A DNA stretch of 19,829 bases, from contig JAFGDV010000032.1 of NCBI GenBank assembly GCA_016931955.1, forward strand, positions 1 through 19,829. The letters run 5' to 3'. This document shows, piece after piece, positions 6,882 through 13,921 of this stretch. The position numbers were made by a program, and so were the translations under genes. How positions within the stretch are numbered: position 1 is the stretch's first letter; every line of letters starts with the position of its first letter. The notes below the pieces were generated by a model. The model saw only the letters and a program-made list of their open reading frames with translations. It made no database searches and was not told the origin of the DNA. This DNA comes from Candidatus Altarchaeota archaeon. Its GTDB lineage: Archaea; Altiarchaeota; Altiarchaeia; IMC4; QMZM01.

Positions 6882-8039
6882 ATGCTGAATGAGGTAATAA
6901 AGCTCGGGGTTGATGGAAGAGAGATCTTCCTAATTGGGACAGCGCACGTCTCAAAAGAGAGCGTCGACTTGGTGAAAAAGGTCATCGAAGAAGAAGATCC
7001 TGACGTTGTTGCGGTCGAACTCGACGAGCAGAGATACGAGTCACTGATGAACAAAAAAAAGTGGGATGAGACAGAGATTCATAAAGTCATAAAAGAGAAA
7101 AAGACACACCTCTTTCTTCTACAACTGCTGCTGACAAACTTCCAACGAAAGATAGGGGACGAGCTCGGAATAAAACCAGGGTCAGAGATGCTTAAGGCAG
7201 CTGAGACCGCCAGAGAAAAAAACATCAGGATAGCGTTAGTGGACAGGGATATTAGGATTACATTGAAGAGGGCATTCAACAGGATGGGCCTCAAAGAAAA
7301 ATTCTCAATATTCTACAGCCTCTTCTCGGGAGTATTTGAACGAGAAGAGATCACCGAAGATTTACTGGATAGATTGAAGGACAAGGATGTGATGACTGAG
7401 ATGATGCAAGAACTCGCAAAAGAAATACCCTCAATAAAGGAGGTCCTACTGGATGAGAGAGACAAATACATAGCGCAGAAGATACGCGAATTAGAGGGAA
7501 GAAAGATCGTCGCCGTGGTGGGAGCAGGACACGTTGGAGGGATAAAAGAGATCATAGAATCAGGGAAGAAAGAGGATGTAAGCGAACTGAAGAGCATACC
7601 AGAGAAGAAAAGCTTGTGGAGGTATGCAGGCTACCTGATACCTTTAATCTTCTTCTCATTGGTTGTGTGGGGGTTCCATACCAATGGAGCAGATCTTACA
7701 TTGGAGATGCTGGAGAAGTGGTTCCTGATAAATGGAGTACTGTCTGCTTTGGGGGCCGCGTTAGCCCTAGGCCATCCCCTGTCTGTGCTCACGGCTTTCC
7801 TTGCCGCACCATTCACCTCACTTAATCCGACGGTTGCAGCCGGCTGGTTTGCCGGCTTAACGGAAGCCTGGTTGAGAAAACCGAAGGTCAAAGACTTCGA
7901 CAACCTATTCAAGCTGGACAGCATAAGAGACTACTGGAGTAATGGGGTGACGAGAATCCTCTTAGTGATAATATTCGCAAACCTGGGAAGCTCAATCGGC
8001 ACATTCATCGCATTACCTTATCTTGCAACCTTGATCTAA
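6882..8039 (+). CDS. TraB/PrgY-family membrane protein
   Basis: The 385-aa protein has the TraB domain in its first 225 residues: LIGTAHVSKESV with GTAHVS at 19-24, VAVELDEQRY at 43-52, LVDRDI at 119-124, and GAGHVGG at 214-220. The two histidine-glycine motifs resemble the TIKI/EreA-like fold of putative metal-dependent hydrolases. The C-terminal part is hydrophobic, with helices near 247-265, 285-300, 305-325 and 362-383, typical of archaeal members. In Enterococcus, PrgY and TraB reduce pheromone activity, but the archaeal function is unknown. The start is set by the usual short beta strand before LIGTAHVS. CTTATTTTC at about 6849-6857 could be a TATA box for a leaderless message. aroE follows one base after the stop. 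Confidence 0.93.
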   Translation: MLNEVIKLGVDGREIFLIGTAHVSKESVDLVKKVIEEEDPDVVAVELDEQRYESLMNKKKWDETEIHKVIKEKKTHLFLLQLLLTNFQRKIGDELGIKPGSEMLKAAETAREKNIRIALVDRDIRITLKRAFNRMGLKEKFSIFYSLFSGVFEREEITEDLLDRLKDKDVMTEMMQELAKEIPSIKEVLLDERDKYIAQKIRELEGRKIVAVVGAGHVGGIKEIIESGKKEDVSELKSIPEKKSLWRYAGYLIPLIFFSLVVWGFHTNGADLTLEMLEKWFLINGVLSALGAALALGHPLSVLTAFLAAPFTSLNPTVAAGWFAGLTEAWLRKPKVKDFDNLFKLDSIRDYWSNGVTRILLVIIFANLGSSIGTFIALPYLATLI

Positions 8040-8040
8040 G

Positions 8041-8886
8041 ATGGAAGAGAAAACCAGACTCTTTGGAGTTATTGGTCACCCGATAAAGCATTCCCTGTCG
8101 CCGATAATGCACAACGCAGCATTCAAGAAGCTCGGATTAAGGTGCAGCTACTCCGCCTTTGACGTGGCTCCGGAAGACCTCGAAGCCTTTGTTGAAAGAT
8201 GCAGAGAAAACAACTTCTCCGGCTTTAACGTGACCGTTCCCTATAAGGAAAAGATCATGGAATACCTGGATTCAGTGGACGAAAACTCTAAGCTGATTAA
8301 CGCAGTGAACACGGTAAAGCTCGAAGGCAGGCTTTTAGTGGGATATAACACAGACGGCTTAGGTTGCGTAAAGGCCTTAGGGGAAGCTGGGGAAAAAATC
8401 AAGGGAAAACGCGTGCTCTTATTGGGTGCTGGAGGTGCTGCCCGCGCTATTTCATTCCAGTGCGTCTTGGAGGGCGCAGAACTTATGATCTCGAACAGGA
8501 CCATGATGAAAGCGATGGACCTCTCAAAGGAGATAAAAGAAAAACTAGGTAGAAGGGTCTTGGTCGTGAACTACTCGGAAAAATCGCTGAAAGACATAAT
8601 GCCCTGCGTGGATGTTCTAGTAAATACAACAACGGTGGGAATGCACCCCAAGATACATAGTAGCCCAATATCCATGGAGGCCTTAAGGAAGGAGGTCACC
8701 GTAATGGATATAATATATAATCCACTGGAAACACAGCTACTGAGGAACGCTAAGAAGAAAGGCTGCAAGACAATCAACGGAGTGGGGATGCTAGTCCACC
8801 AAGGAGCTGAGTCATTGAGGATATGGCTCAACACAAAACCGCCAACAGAAGAGATGAGGAAAGCGGTGATGGAAAAACTCGGATGA
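8041..8886 (+). CDS. aroE: Shikimate dehydrogenase
   Basis: AroE reduces 3-dehydroshikimate to shikimate with NADPH. The 281-aa protein is full length. The substrate-binding part has FGVIGHPIKHSLSPIMHN with Ser18 and Ser20, NVTVPYK ending in the catalytic Lys69, NAVNT around Asn90, and GYNTDGLG with catalytic Asp105. The nucleotide-binding half has LLLGAGGAARA at about 126-136 and SNRT shortly after. Near the C-terminus, GVGMLVHQGAESL supplies the conserved Gln. It follows the TraB-family gene by one base, so it is likely co-transcribed with it, an association with no obvious biochemical reason. The previous pathway enzyme (aroD) is in a separate operon about 1.8 kb downstream on the other strand. 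Confidence 0.97.
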   Translation: MEEKTRLFGVIGHPIKHSLSPIMHNAAFKKLGLRCSYSAFDVAPEDLEAFVERCRENNFSGFNVTVPYKEKIMEYLDSVDENSKLINAVNTVKLEGRLLVGYNTDGLGCVKALGEAGEKIKGKRVLLLGAGGAARAISFQCVLEGAELMISNRTMMKAMDLSKEIKEKLGRRVLVVNYSEKSLKDIMPCVDVLVNTTTVGMHPKIHSSPISMEALRKEVTVMDIIYNPLETQLLRNAKKKGCKTINGVGMLVHQGAESLRIWLNTKPPTEEMRKAVMEKLG

Positions 8887-8896
8887 TTGATGTTTA

Positions 8897-8931
8897 CATT
8901 TATATACATAAAAAGCTAACATGTTAACATG
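8897..8931 (+). promoter_or_regulatory. VapBC promoter with overlapping palindromes (candidate autoregulatory operator)
   Basis: ATTTATATACATA at about 8898-8910 is a strong TATA-like box 20-30 bases before the vapB ATG (8929). Between box and start lie two overlapping palindromes: TAACATGTTA (8917-8926) and ATGTTAACAT (8921-8930), giving AACATG twice with an 8-base period. Ribbon-helix-helix antitoxins usually bind such short repeats at their own promoter, so this is a good candidate operator, and it runs into the start codon. Confidence 0.6.
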
Positions 8932-9183
8932 AGCTACATTACCGTTAGAGTAGACAAAAAACTAAAGGAGGAAATAGAAAAATTCCAAGACATCAATTGG
9001 TCTGAGGTGGTCAGGCAGTCTATAAAGGAGAGAATAGAGCACGAAAAAACCAGGCAAAGAAAGAGAACCCTAGACGTTAAGAGAATCAAAAAGGCTGTTA
9101 AAGCCCAAGACGAGTTAAGCGATAAAACCTCCGGCAGATGGTCCGGCACAGAAGAGATAAGAAAGTGGAGGAACCTGCTTTAA
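8929..9183 (+). CDS. vapB: VapB-type ribbon-helix-helix antitoxin
   Basis: The 84-aa protein starts with the classic ribbon-helix-helix signature: strand MSYITVRVDKKLKEEIEKF, then a second helix in WSEVVRQSIKERIEHEK. These would dimerise and bind DNA. The C-terminal part is basic, then polar (KAQDELSDKTSGRWSGTEEI), and would wrap the PIN toxin. Size and arrangement are typical of archaeal VapB. The stop overlaps the vapC start by one base (TAATG). It has its own TATA-like box and palindromic operator candidate, so it is probably independently transcribed and autoregulated, although it sits right after aroE on the same strand. Confidence 0.9.
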   Translation: MSYITVRVDKKLKEEIEKFQDINWSEVVRQSIKERIEHEKTRQRKRTLDVKRIKKAVKAQDELSDKTSGRWSGTEEIRKWRNLL

Positions 9184-9608
9184 TGCAAGATATGAGACTA
9201 ATCTGCATCGACGCCTCAGTAGGGGTAAAATGGTATAACCAGAAAGAACAACACTCTGAATACGCTCTGAAGATCAGAGACTCTTACGCAAGAAGGGAGA
9301 TAGAGATCATTGTTCCGGATTTATTCTTCTACGAAATCATAAACGCCCTCAGATACAATCCAGAATTCGGTCAGAGGGATGTGAAAAAAGCCGCACATGA
9401 GCTGCTAGAGATGCAGCTAATAGTCGGTAAAGACTACGGATTCCTTGAATCGGCTGCGGATATTGCCTTCTCCTACGGACTAACAATATATGATTCAAGC
9501 TATATCGCCTTAGCGCAGGAAAAAGAATGCGAACTCTACACATCAGACCAGAAAACACTATCCAAAGTAGACCTAGGATTCGTAAAACACGTCAAAGAAT
9601 TCATCTAA
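9183..9608 (+). CDS. vapC: VapC-type PIN-domain toxin ribonuclease
   Basis: PIN-domain toxins are Mg-dependent RNases that cut tRNA, rRNA or mRNA when freed from VapB. With the start at the ATG overlapping the vapB stop (9183), the protein is 141 aa. It shows the acidic quartet: Asp10 (LICIDASV), Glu51 (FFYEIINAL), Asp104 (TIYDSSYIALA) and Asp122 (TSDQKTL). An upstream in-frame ATG at 9138 would add 15 residues unlike a PIN domain and lies inside vapB, so I reject it. A start at Met 4 (9192) is also possible. All catalytic positions are intact, so the toxin is probably active. Confidence 0.92.
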   Translation: MQDMRLICIDASVGVKWYNQKEQHSEYALKIRDSYARREIEIIVPDLFFYEIINALRYNPEFGQRDVKKAAHELLEMQLIVGKDYGFLESAADIAFSYGLTIYDSSYIALAQEKECELYTSDQKTLSKVDLGFVKHVKEFI

Positions 9609-9631
9609 CACAAACCATACAATGCCCTAGC

Positions 9632-10057
9632 TCAGAGCTGCTCTTCCACCATCCTGAGTAAGTCTCTTAGAGGTATCCTGTATTTCTTAGCGATCCGTTG
9701 GAGGTCGCTGTATTCCGCCTTAGAGCCAAATTCGGATTTTTTTACATGGATTTTTTCCTTTCTGCCCTGAATCTCCACTTCGACTTCCTCTGTTTTGCGG
9801 TCAGCCTCGAAGCGCTCCACTTCCAGAAAACGGACTCCGAGGGTGCCGGTCTCCTCCATCAGTATTCTAGAAAATTTTTCAGGCTCATTGGTTAAGACAC
9901 GGATCAGATAGCCCAGACGACCCTTCTTCATCAGAACCTGAAGGACGTGAATGTCTAATGCACCCTCGTCCATGACATGCTCCATCAGATAAGACAATAC
10001 TTCCGGCGAACAATCATCCACGTTGGTCTCCAACAGATAGATCTTCTTAGACTTCAT
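9632..10057 (-). CDS. larC: LarC2: C-terminal part of the nickel-insertion protein LarC, stand-alone
   Basis: LarC inserts nickel into the pyridinium dithiocarboxylate mononucleotide to make the nickel-pincer cofactor. This 141-aa protein begins MKSKKIYLLETNVDDCSPEV. LLETN.DD.SPE..SYLME with DEGALD, then MKKGRLG, EETGTLGVR and finally EYSDLQRIAKKYRIPL, is the known C-terminal half of LarC (LarC2), and complete for that half. The N-terminal LarC1 half, with its DPFSGISGDM-type opening, is not found in the window. In Lactobacillus the two halves are joined by a programmed frameshift, while most fused LarC proteins are about 400 aa. Here the gene instead overlaps larB by 11 bases. LarC2 alone should not be sufficient if the bacterial model holds, so a larC1 gene is expected elsewhere. 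Confidence 0.85.
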   Translation of the reverse strand: MKSKKIYLLETNVDDCSPEVLSYLMEHVMDEGALDIHVLQVLMKKGRLGYLIRVLTNEPEKFSRILMEETGTLGVRFLEVERFEADRKTEEVEVEIQGRKEKIHVKKSEFGSKAEYSDLQRIAKKYRIPLRDLLRMVEEQL

Positions 10058-10712
10058 TTTTTGAAGATAAAATTTTATAGGCTAAGACTGCGGCTCCATA
10101 GCCGTTGTCTATGTTCACCACAGCCAAGGGAGAACAGGAATTCAACATCGTATAGAGCGCGGCCTTGCCGCCTTCACCGACGCCGTAGCCGATGGATGAT
10201 GGAACGGCTATAACTGGGGCATGGACCAAGCCAGCGACAACTGAGGGAAGAGCCCCCTCCATGCCCGCCACCACGATGAATACTGAAACATTCTTCAGAT
10301 TCTCTAAGGCAGAGAAGACACGATATATCCCTGATATTCCGACATCGTATTCTCGGACGACTACACAGCCCAGTTCCTCTGCTATAGCAGCCGCCTCCTC
10401 AGCTACTGGAATATCGGAGGTCCCGGCAGTTAACAATCCTACTCTGCCAACAGGCTCTACCGCGAAGTTTTTCTTCTTCACCACCAAGACGTTGCCTGTT
10501 TTGTTGTGGATTATATCGAATTTTTTCTCATCTATTGAAGAGATCACCTTCTCAGCCTTCTCTGGCGACACGCGAGTCAAAACAGCCCTCCCCAAGTCCG
10601 TCAGGAATTCATCCACTATGGAGGTTAATTCCTCGGCGGATTTACCTTCCCCGAAGACAACTTCCGGAACACCGCAGCGTTCCATGCGGGATCTATCATG
10701 CTTTACGTTCAT
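10047..10712 (-). CDS. larB: LarB: NaAD carboxylase/hydrolase of nickel-pincer cofactor synthesis
   Basis: LarB carboxylates the pyridine ring of nicotinate adenine dinucleotide and splits off AMP, the first step to the nickel-pincer cofactor. The 221-aa protein has the expected N-terminus (R.GVPEVVFGEGKS, matching the family's R.G.PEV..GE.K) followed by an AIR-carboxylase (PurE)-like domain. The motifs GLLTAGTSDIPVAEEAA, YDVGISGIYR and VAGMEGALPSVVAGL are visible, with VPSSIGYG and NSCSPLAVVNIDNGYGA near the C-terminus. The start at 10712 overlaps the aroD stop by 17 bases and the stop overlaps larC2 by 11 bases, so the three genes are one translationally linked unit. Nothing looks damaged. 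Confidence 0.93.
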   Translation of the reverse strand: MNVKHDRSRMERCGVPEVVFGEGKSAEELTSIVDEFLTDLGRAVLTRVSPEKAEKVISSIDEKKFDIIHNKTGNVLVVKKKNFAVEPVGRVGLLTAGTSDIPVAEEAAAIAEELGCVVVREYDVGISGIYRVFSALENLKNVSVFIVVAGMEGALPSVVAGLVHAPVIAVPSSIGYGVGEGGKAALYTMLNSCSPLAVVNIDNGYGAAVLAYKILSSKNEV

Positions 10713-11382
10713 TTTCCAAAACTCCTAAAATCCAATTTAGTTCATCAAAGGTAAGCTGACCTGGAGCAGAAGCTTTTCCTTTATCAACTGAAGCGTATGT
10801 GAGGTATGAGCCGAGTAATGGGGCAAGGATGCGAGATATTCTACCAAAATGACCCATAGAGACAACTATCACAGGAATTAGAAATGAGGGATCTTCTTTC
10901 ACATCTGTGAGTACCTCCATCAACGTCAGCACTTCTCTGTAGTTTTTTGCTGTGAATGCCACCTTTGCTATATCCGCTTCAGCCGCAACCTCTTTGTTCA
11001 ATGTTTTGATTATTTCCTTCCTCGGCGGCGTGGCTTTGAAGTCGTGATATGCCACAATTACTCCCACATCCCTTTTCTTGGCCGCCTCTACAAGAGAATC
11101 CCTCAGCTTAGGATCTGTATTCAATTCCACTGTGACAAAATCCGCGAAATCAAGTGATTTAGAGAGGATGCTGACCCTCTCATCTTCAGGTCCTGTGAAC
11201 TCACCGCCCTCCCAGGAGGGCATACAGGATATAATCTTTCTCTTCCCTATTTTACTCAATGCTTCGAGGTCGGAGAAATCACTCAAATAGTCAAGCCTCA
11301 ACTCGATAATCTCTGACGGTGCTAGGTTGGCTTTTTCGACCATGGAATCTACTGAGGATTCAATCAAAGAGACACAGATCAT
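10696..11382 (-). CDS. aroD: Type I 3-dehydroquinate dehydratase
   Basis: AroD dehydrates 3-dehydroquinate to 3-dehydroshikimate through a Schiff base. Starting at 11382 (MICVSLIESS) it is 228 aa. This start fits the family N-terminus and a TATA-like box 26-35 bases upstream. A Met at 11397 would lie too near the box, and 11565 would run into minD. Catalytic residues are present: IELRLD (Glu27, Arg29), AYHDF (His113) and IAKVAF (Schiff-base Lys140). SMGHFGRISR (about 175-184) and SAPGQLTF (Gln209) are also in place. The sequence IISCMPSWEGG has Met54 where many homologues have an Arg (cR/tfR..EGG) contacting substrate. The gene overlaps larB by 17 bases. aroE, the next pathway step, is in another operon. 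Confidence 0.93.
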   Translation of the reverse strand: MICVSLIESSVDSMVEKANLAPSEIIELRLDYLSDFSDLEALSKIGKRKIISCMPSWEGGEFTGPEDERVSILSKSLDFADFVTVELNTDPKLRDSLVEAAKKRDVGVIVAYHDFKATPPRKEIIKTLNKEVAAEADIAKVAFTAKNYREVLTLMEVLTDVKEDPSFLIPVIVVSMGHFGRISRILAPLLGSYLTYASVDKGKASAPGQLTFDELNWILGVLENERKA

Positions 11383-11400
11383 CTCATGAAAAACCATAGC

Positions 11401-11420
11401 ATTTATATTTATAAATAGTG
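11401..11420. promoter_or_regulatory. Bidirectional TATA box between aroD and minD
   Basis: ATTTATATTTATAAATAGTG is nearly symmetric. The TTTATAAATA core at 11408-11417 is about 15-24 bases before the minD ATG (11432), and TTTATATTTA (11402-11411) is 21-30 before it. On the minus strand the core is 26-35 bases from the aroD ATG at 11382. Both starts therefore fit leaderless transcripts from one AT-rich block. Confidence 0.55.
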
Positions 11421-11431
11421 ATTTATTACAT

Positions 11432-12187
11432 ATGACAAGAATAATTGGCATACTATCCGGGAAAGGCGGCGTGGGAAAGACTACACTGGTTTCTAATCTT
11501 GGTGTTACACTGGCGCAAGCTGGAAGGAAGGTGGGGATAATAGATGCGAACCTCTCTGGAGCCAACCTCGGGCTACACTTTGGACTGATATCCTACCCAA
11601 CATCAGTGCATGATGTCATGAGAGGGAACACGGCGTTAACAGATGCTATGTACAAGCATCCTTCCGGGGTTGACATAGTGCCCGCTTCTTTGTCCATTGA
11701 AGACCTCGACGTAGAGCCGACGAACATAAGACAACAGATCCTGGAACACATGAGCGACAAAGACTATGTGCTCATAGACTGCGCTACTGGATTGGACAGG
11801 GAAACAATGAAGGCCATGGAAATGGTAGACGACGTAATCCTCGTAACGCACCCAGAGCTTCCTACAATATCCGACGCACTGAGGACGAAGACTATAGCGA
11901 AAAAATACGACAAAAACATTCTCGGAATAGTCCTGAACCGGGTGAACAGAAGCGACGAACTTAAGAAGGAGAACATTTCAGCCTTCTTCGATCTGCCAGT
12001 GATAGGGGTGATCCCAGAAGACCACTTTATAAGGAAGTCAATAGAAGCGAAGAATCCGATAACCTTGGAATACCCTAAACACAAGATAAGCCATGAAATC
12101 AAGAGCATATCGCATTACCTGATGGGTAAGGAATACAGACACCAGCAGAGCCTCGTCGACAAGATCAAGTCATTCTTCAGGAAATAG
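11432..12187 (+). CDS. minD: MinD/ParA-family P-loop ATPase
   Basis: The 251-aa protein has a deviant Walker A motif KGGVGKTT (11-18, signature Lys11), followed by VGIIDANLSGANLGLHFG (switch I region, Asp near 39) and VLIDCATGLD (Walker B/switch II, Asp near 114). The C-terminus (LVDKIKSFFRK) looks like the amphipathic membrane-targeting helix of MinD. Bacterial MinD positions the division site. Archaeal MinD proteins have roles in polar organisation and motility in haloarchaea, and many are uncharacterised. DATGLD- and DAD-type consensus residues vary slightly (DAN, DCATGLD), which is common in archaea. The next gene starts two bases later, suggesting an operon. No archaellum or chemotaxis gene is next to it. 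Confidence 0.9.
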   Translation: MTRIIGILSGKGGVGKTTLVSNLGVTLAQAGRKVGIIDANLSGANLGLHFGLISYPTSVHDVMRGNTALTDAMYKHPSGVDIVPASLSIEDLDVEPTNIRQQILEHMSDKDYVLIDCATGLDRETMKAMEMVDDVILVTHPELPTISDALRTKTIAKKYDKNILGIVLNRVNRSDELKKENISAFFDLPVIGVIPEDHFIRKSIEAKNPITLEYPKHKISHEIKSISHYLMGKEYRHQQSLVDKIKSFFRK

Positions 12188-12189
12188 GT

Positions 12190-12579
12190 ATGCGTTTACT
12201 GAATAAGGCAAAAAAAGAAGTTATCGGCGAAAACGCTGAGACTGCTTGTTCTTTCTTATCTCGGACTAGAGGATTGATGCTCTCCAAGCCCAGAGACTTG
12301 GTTCTAGTATCCCCAAGAGAGGATATTGCATCATCGACCATACACATGCTCTTCATGCTCTATCCGATAGATGTAATCTGGTTGGACTCCGAGAAAAAGG
12401 TGGTTGACTTACAGAGGAATGTGAAACCCTTCAATCCATTGAAGCCGAAAACCTGGAGAACCTATAAGCCAAAGAAGCCGGCAAAATACGTAATCGAATT
12501 GGGAGCAGGCGTGATGGGAGAAACAGAGGTCGGTGATGAAATAAGTCTATATACCGACTCCCCCGAAGCGCTTCATTAA
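12190..12579 (+). CDS. DUF192 family protein
   Basis: The 129-aa product fits the DUF192 (COG1430) fold. Early residues ETACSFLSRTRGLMLSKP match the A.t...R..GLM pattern. STIHMLFMLYPIDVIWLD matches the conserved IHM.FM..PIDV.WLD core. VVDLQRNVKP..P and AKYVIELGAG complete it (a VIE.. strand precedes the G). No signal peptide is seen, so it is probably cytoplasmic. The family's biochemical role is not established. It sits two bases after minD and appears to be co-transcribed with it. Its last 33 bases overlap the 3' end of srp54 on the opposite strand, so the final residues (LYTDSPEALH) are weakly constrained. Confidence 0.9.
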   Translation: MRLLNKAKKEVIGENAETACSFLSRTRGLMLSKPRDLVLVSPREDIASSTIHMLFMLYPIDVIWLDSEKKVVDLQRNVKPFNPLKPKTWRTYKPKKPAKYVIELGAGVMGETEVGDEISLYTDSPEALH

Positions 12580-13863
12580 CTTCTTCAGCTTTCTTTCGTC
12601 TCCAAAGGACTTCATCATCTTCTTCATCTTCTTGTAGTGATTCAGAAGCTCTCGGACCTCCTCCGTTTTCTTACCTGAACCATGAGCTATCCTCTCCACC
12701 CTCGACCTCTTAATTAATTCAGGATTCTGCATCTCCTCCTCGGTCATGGAATCCATTATAATCCTGAAGGTCTGCAGCTTCTCCTCCTGCAAATCCATCA
12801 TGTCCCTGGGAATCTTGGAGCCGAACGGGAGCATCTCCATCAGCTTCGATAGAGAACCCATCTTCTTCATCTGCTCAATCTGCTGGTATAGGTCTTCCAG
12901 TGTGAACTTTCCGGAAACAAGCCTCTCCGCTGATTCCTCGTCGAATTCAACCTCCTTAGCCTTCTCCAACAAACCCTGAAGGTCTCCGAAACCGATAAGC
13001 CGGGAAACAAAGCGTTCCGGATCGAACTCCTCAAAATCGTCCGCGTGCTCCCCCACACCCATAAAGTAGACCGGTGCACCGGTCGTGGCACAGGCGGATA
13101 ACGCACCTCCGCCCTTGGCGGAACCATCCAATTTAGTGAGGATGACTCCGTCGACGTTGCATGCCTTCTTGAAAGCGGCTGCTTGCTCCCCAGCGCGTTG
13201 ACCAATCGTCGAATCCAGGACAAGGAGGGTTTTCTCCGGCTTTACTTCAGTATAGATCCGGTTTATGTCCCTCATCAGCTCATCATCCAAGCTGTGTCTC
13301 CCCTCAGAGTCTATTATCGTAAGACCCTTCCCCCTGAACTTCTCGAAGCCTTCTCCTATAATCTTCAAAGCGTCCTTCTCGCCAGGGCTACCATAGAAGG
13401 GTATGTGTATTTCATCGGAAAGCTGCTTCAGCTGCTCGTAGGCTGCGGGTCGGAAGGTGTCGGCGCATATTAGTCTTGAGTTGAAACCCTTCTTCTTCAA
13501 GTAGTTCGCAAGCTTAGCAGCAGTCGTGGTCTTACCAGAACCCTGGGTTCCCACCAAGAGGATCCGCTCGCCTTCCTGAATAGGCAGCTTCTCTCCCCTG
13601 CCCAGAAGTCCCACCAACTCCTCATACGTTATCTTTATGAGGTTTTCGCTCTTATCCAGAACCCCTGGAGGCTTCTCCAAGAAACCCCTCTCCTCGATAT
13701 TCTTCGACAACTTGAAAACCAGCTCCACGTTAACGTCGGCTGATAGAAGGGTCTTCTGTATCTCCTTAATGTATTCCCTGACGGTTTTTTTGTCGACTAC
13801 GACCGCCTTTCTAAGGGTTGTTATCGCAGCCTGTAAGCCATCTTTAAGCTTATCGAAGACCAT
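12547..13863 (-). CDS. srp54: Signal recognition particle GTPase SRP54
   Basis: SRP54 binds signal sequences and 7S RNA and delivers ribosomes to the SRP receptor. Starting at MVFDKLKDGL (13863), the length is 438 aa, normal for the family. An extension upstream to 13938 is hydrophobic and unlike the N domain, so I reject it. The N domain is followed by G1 GTQGSGKT (105-112), DTFRPAA (135-141), TKLDGSAKGGG (243-253) and an M domain (from about 300). The M domain carries MGSLSKLMEML and the RNA-binding signature RSRVERIAHGSG. One deviation is DSEGRH at 185-190 where DTAGRH is usual, putting Ser-Glu in the switch II DTAG motif. The 3' end overlaps the convergent DUF192 gene by 33 bases. It is divergent from a GT2 gene. 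Confidence 0.97.
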   Translation of the reverse strand: MVFDKLKDGLQAAITTLRKAVVVDKKTVREYIKEIQKTLLSADVNVELVFKLSKNIEERGFLEKPPGVLDKSENLIKITYEELVGLLGRGEKLPIQEGERILLVGTQGSGKTTTAAKLANYLKKKGFNSRLICADTFRPAAYEQLKQLSDEIHIPFYGSPGEKDALKIIGEGFEKFRGKGLTIIDSEGRHSLDDELMRDINRIYTEVKPEKTLLVLDSTIGQRAGEQAAAFKKACNVDGVILTKLDGSAKGGGALSACATTGAPVYFMGVGEHADDFEEFDPERFVSRLIGFGDLQGLLEKAKEVEFDEESAERLVSGKFTLEDLYQQIEQMKKMGSLSKLMEMLPFGSKIPRDMMDLQEEKLQTFRIIMDSMTEEEMQNPELIKRSRVERIAHGSGKKTEEVRELLNHYKKMKKMMKSFGDERKLKKLMKRFGGVGI

Positions 13864-13921
13864 TTTCTGAGAGAAGGGTACACAGATATATTGTAGACAT
13901 ACTAATAAATAATTCAGGAAA
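13864..13921. promoter_or_regulatory. Divergent promoter region, srp54 and first GT2
   Basis: GATATATTG at 13885-13893 lies about 22-30 bases from the srp54 start on the minus strand, fitting a leaderless srp54 message. It is about 29-37 bases before the GT2 start at 13922, fitting a very short leader there. ACTAATAAATAATTC at about 13899-13913 is a second AT-rich candidate nearer the GT2 gene. No strong ribosome-binding site is seen before either start. Confidence 0.5.

Noticed and set aside
10192-10728. Plus-strand frame across larB (178 codons)
   Set aside because: LarB on the other strand is a clear conserved family member. The plus frame is rich in Ser/Thr/Pro in the pattern of an antisense shadow.
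11383-11565. Longer aroD start reaching into minD
   Set aside because: It overlaps minD by over 130 bases and crosses the promoter. Type I AroD begins near MICVSL.
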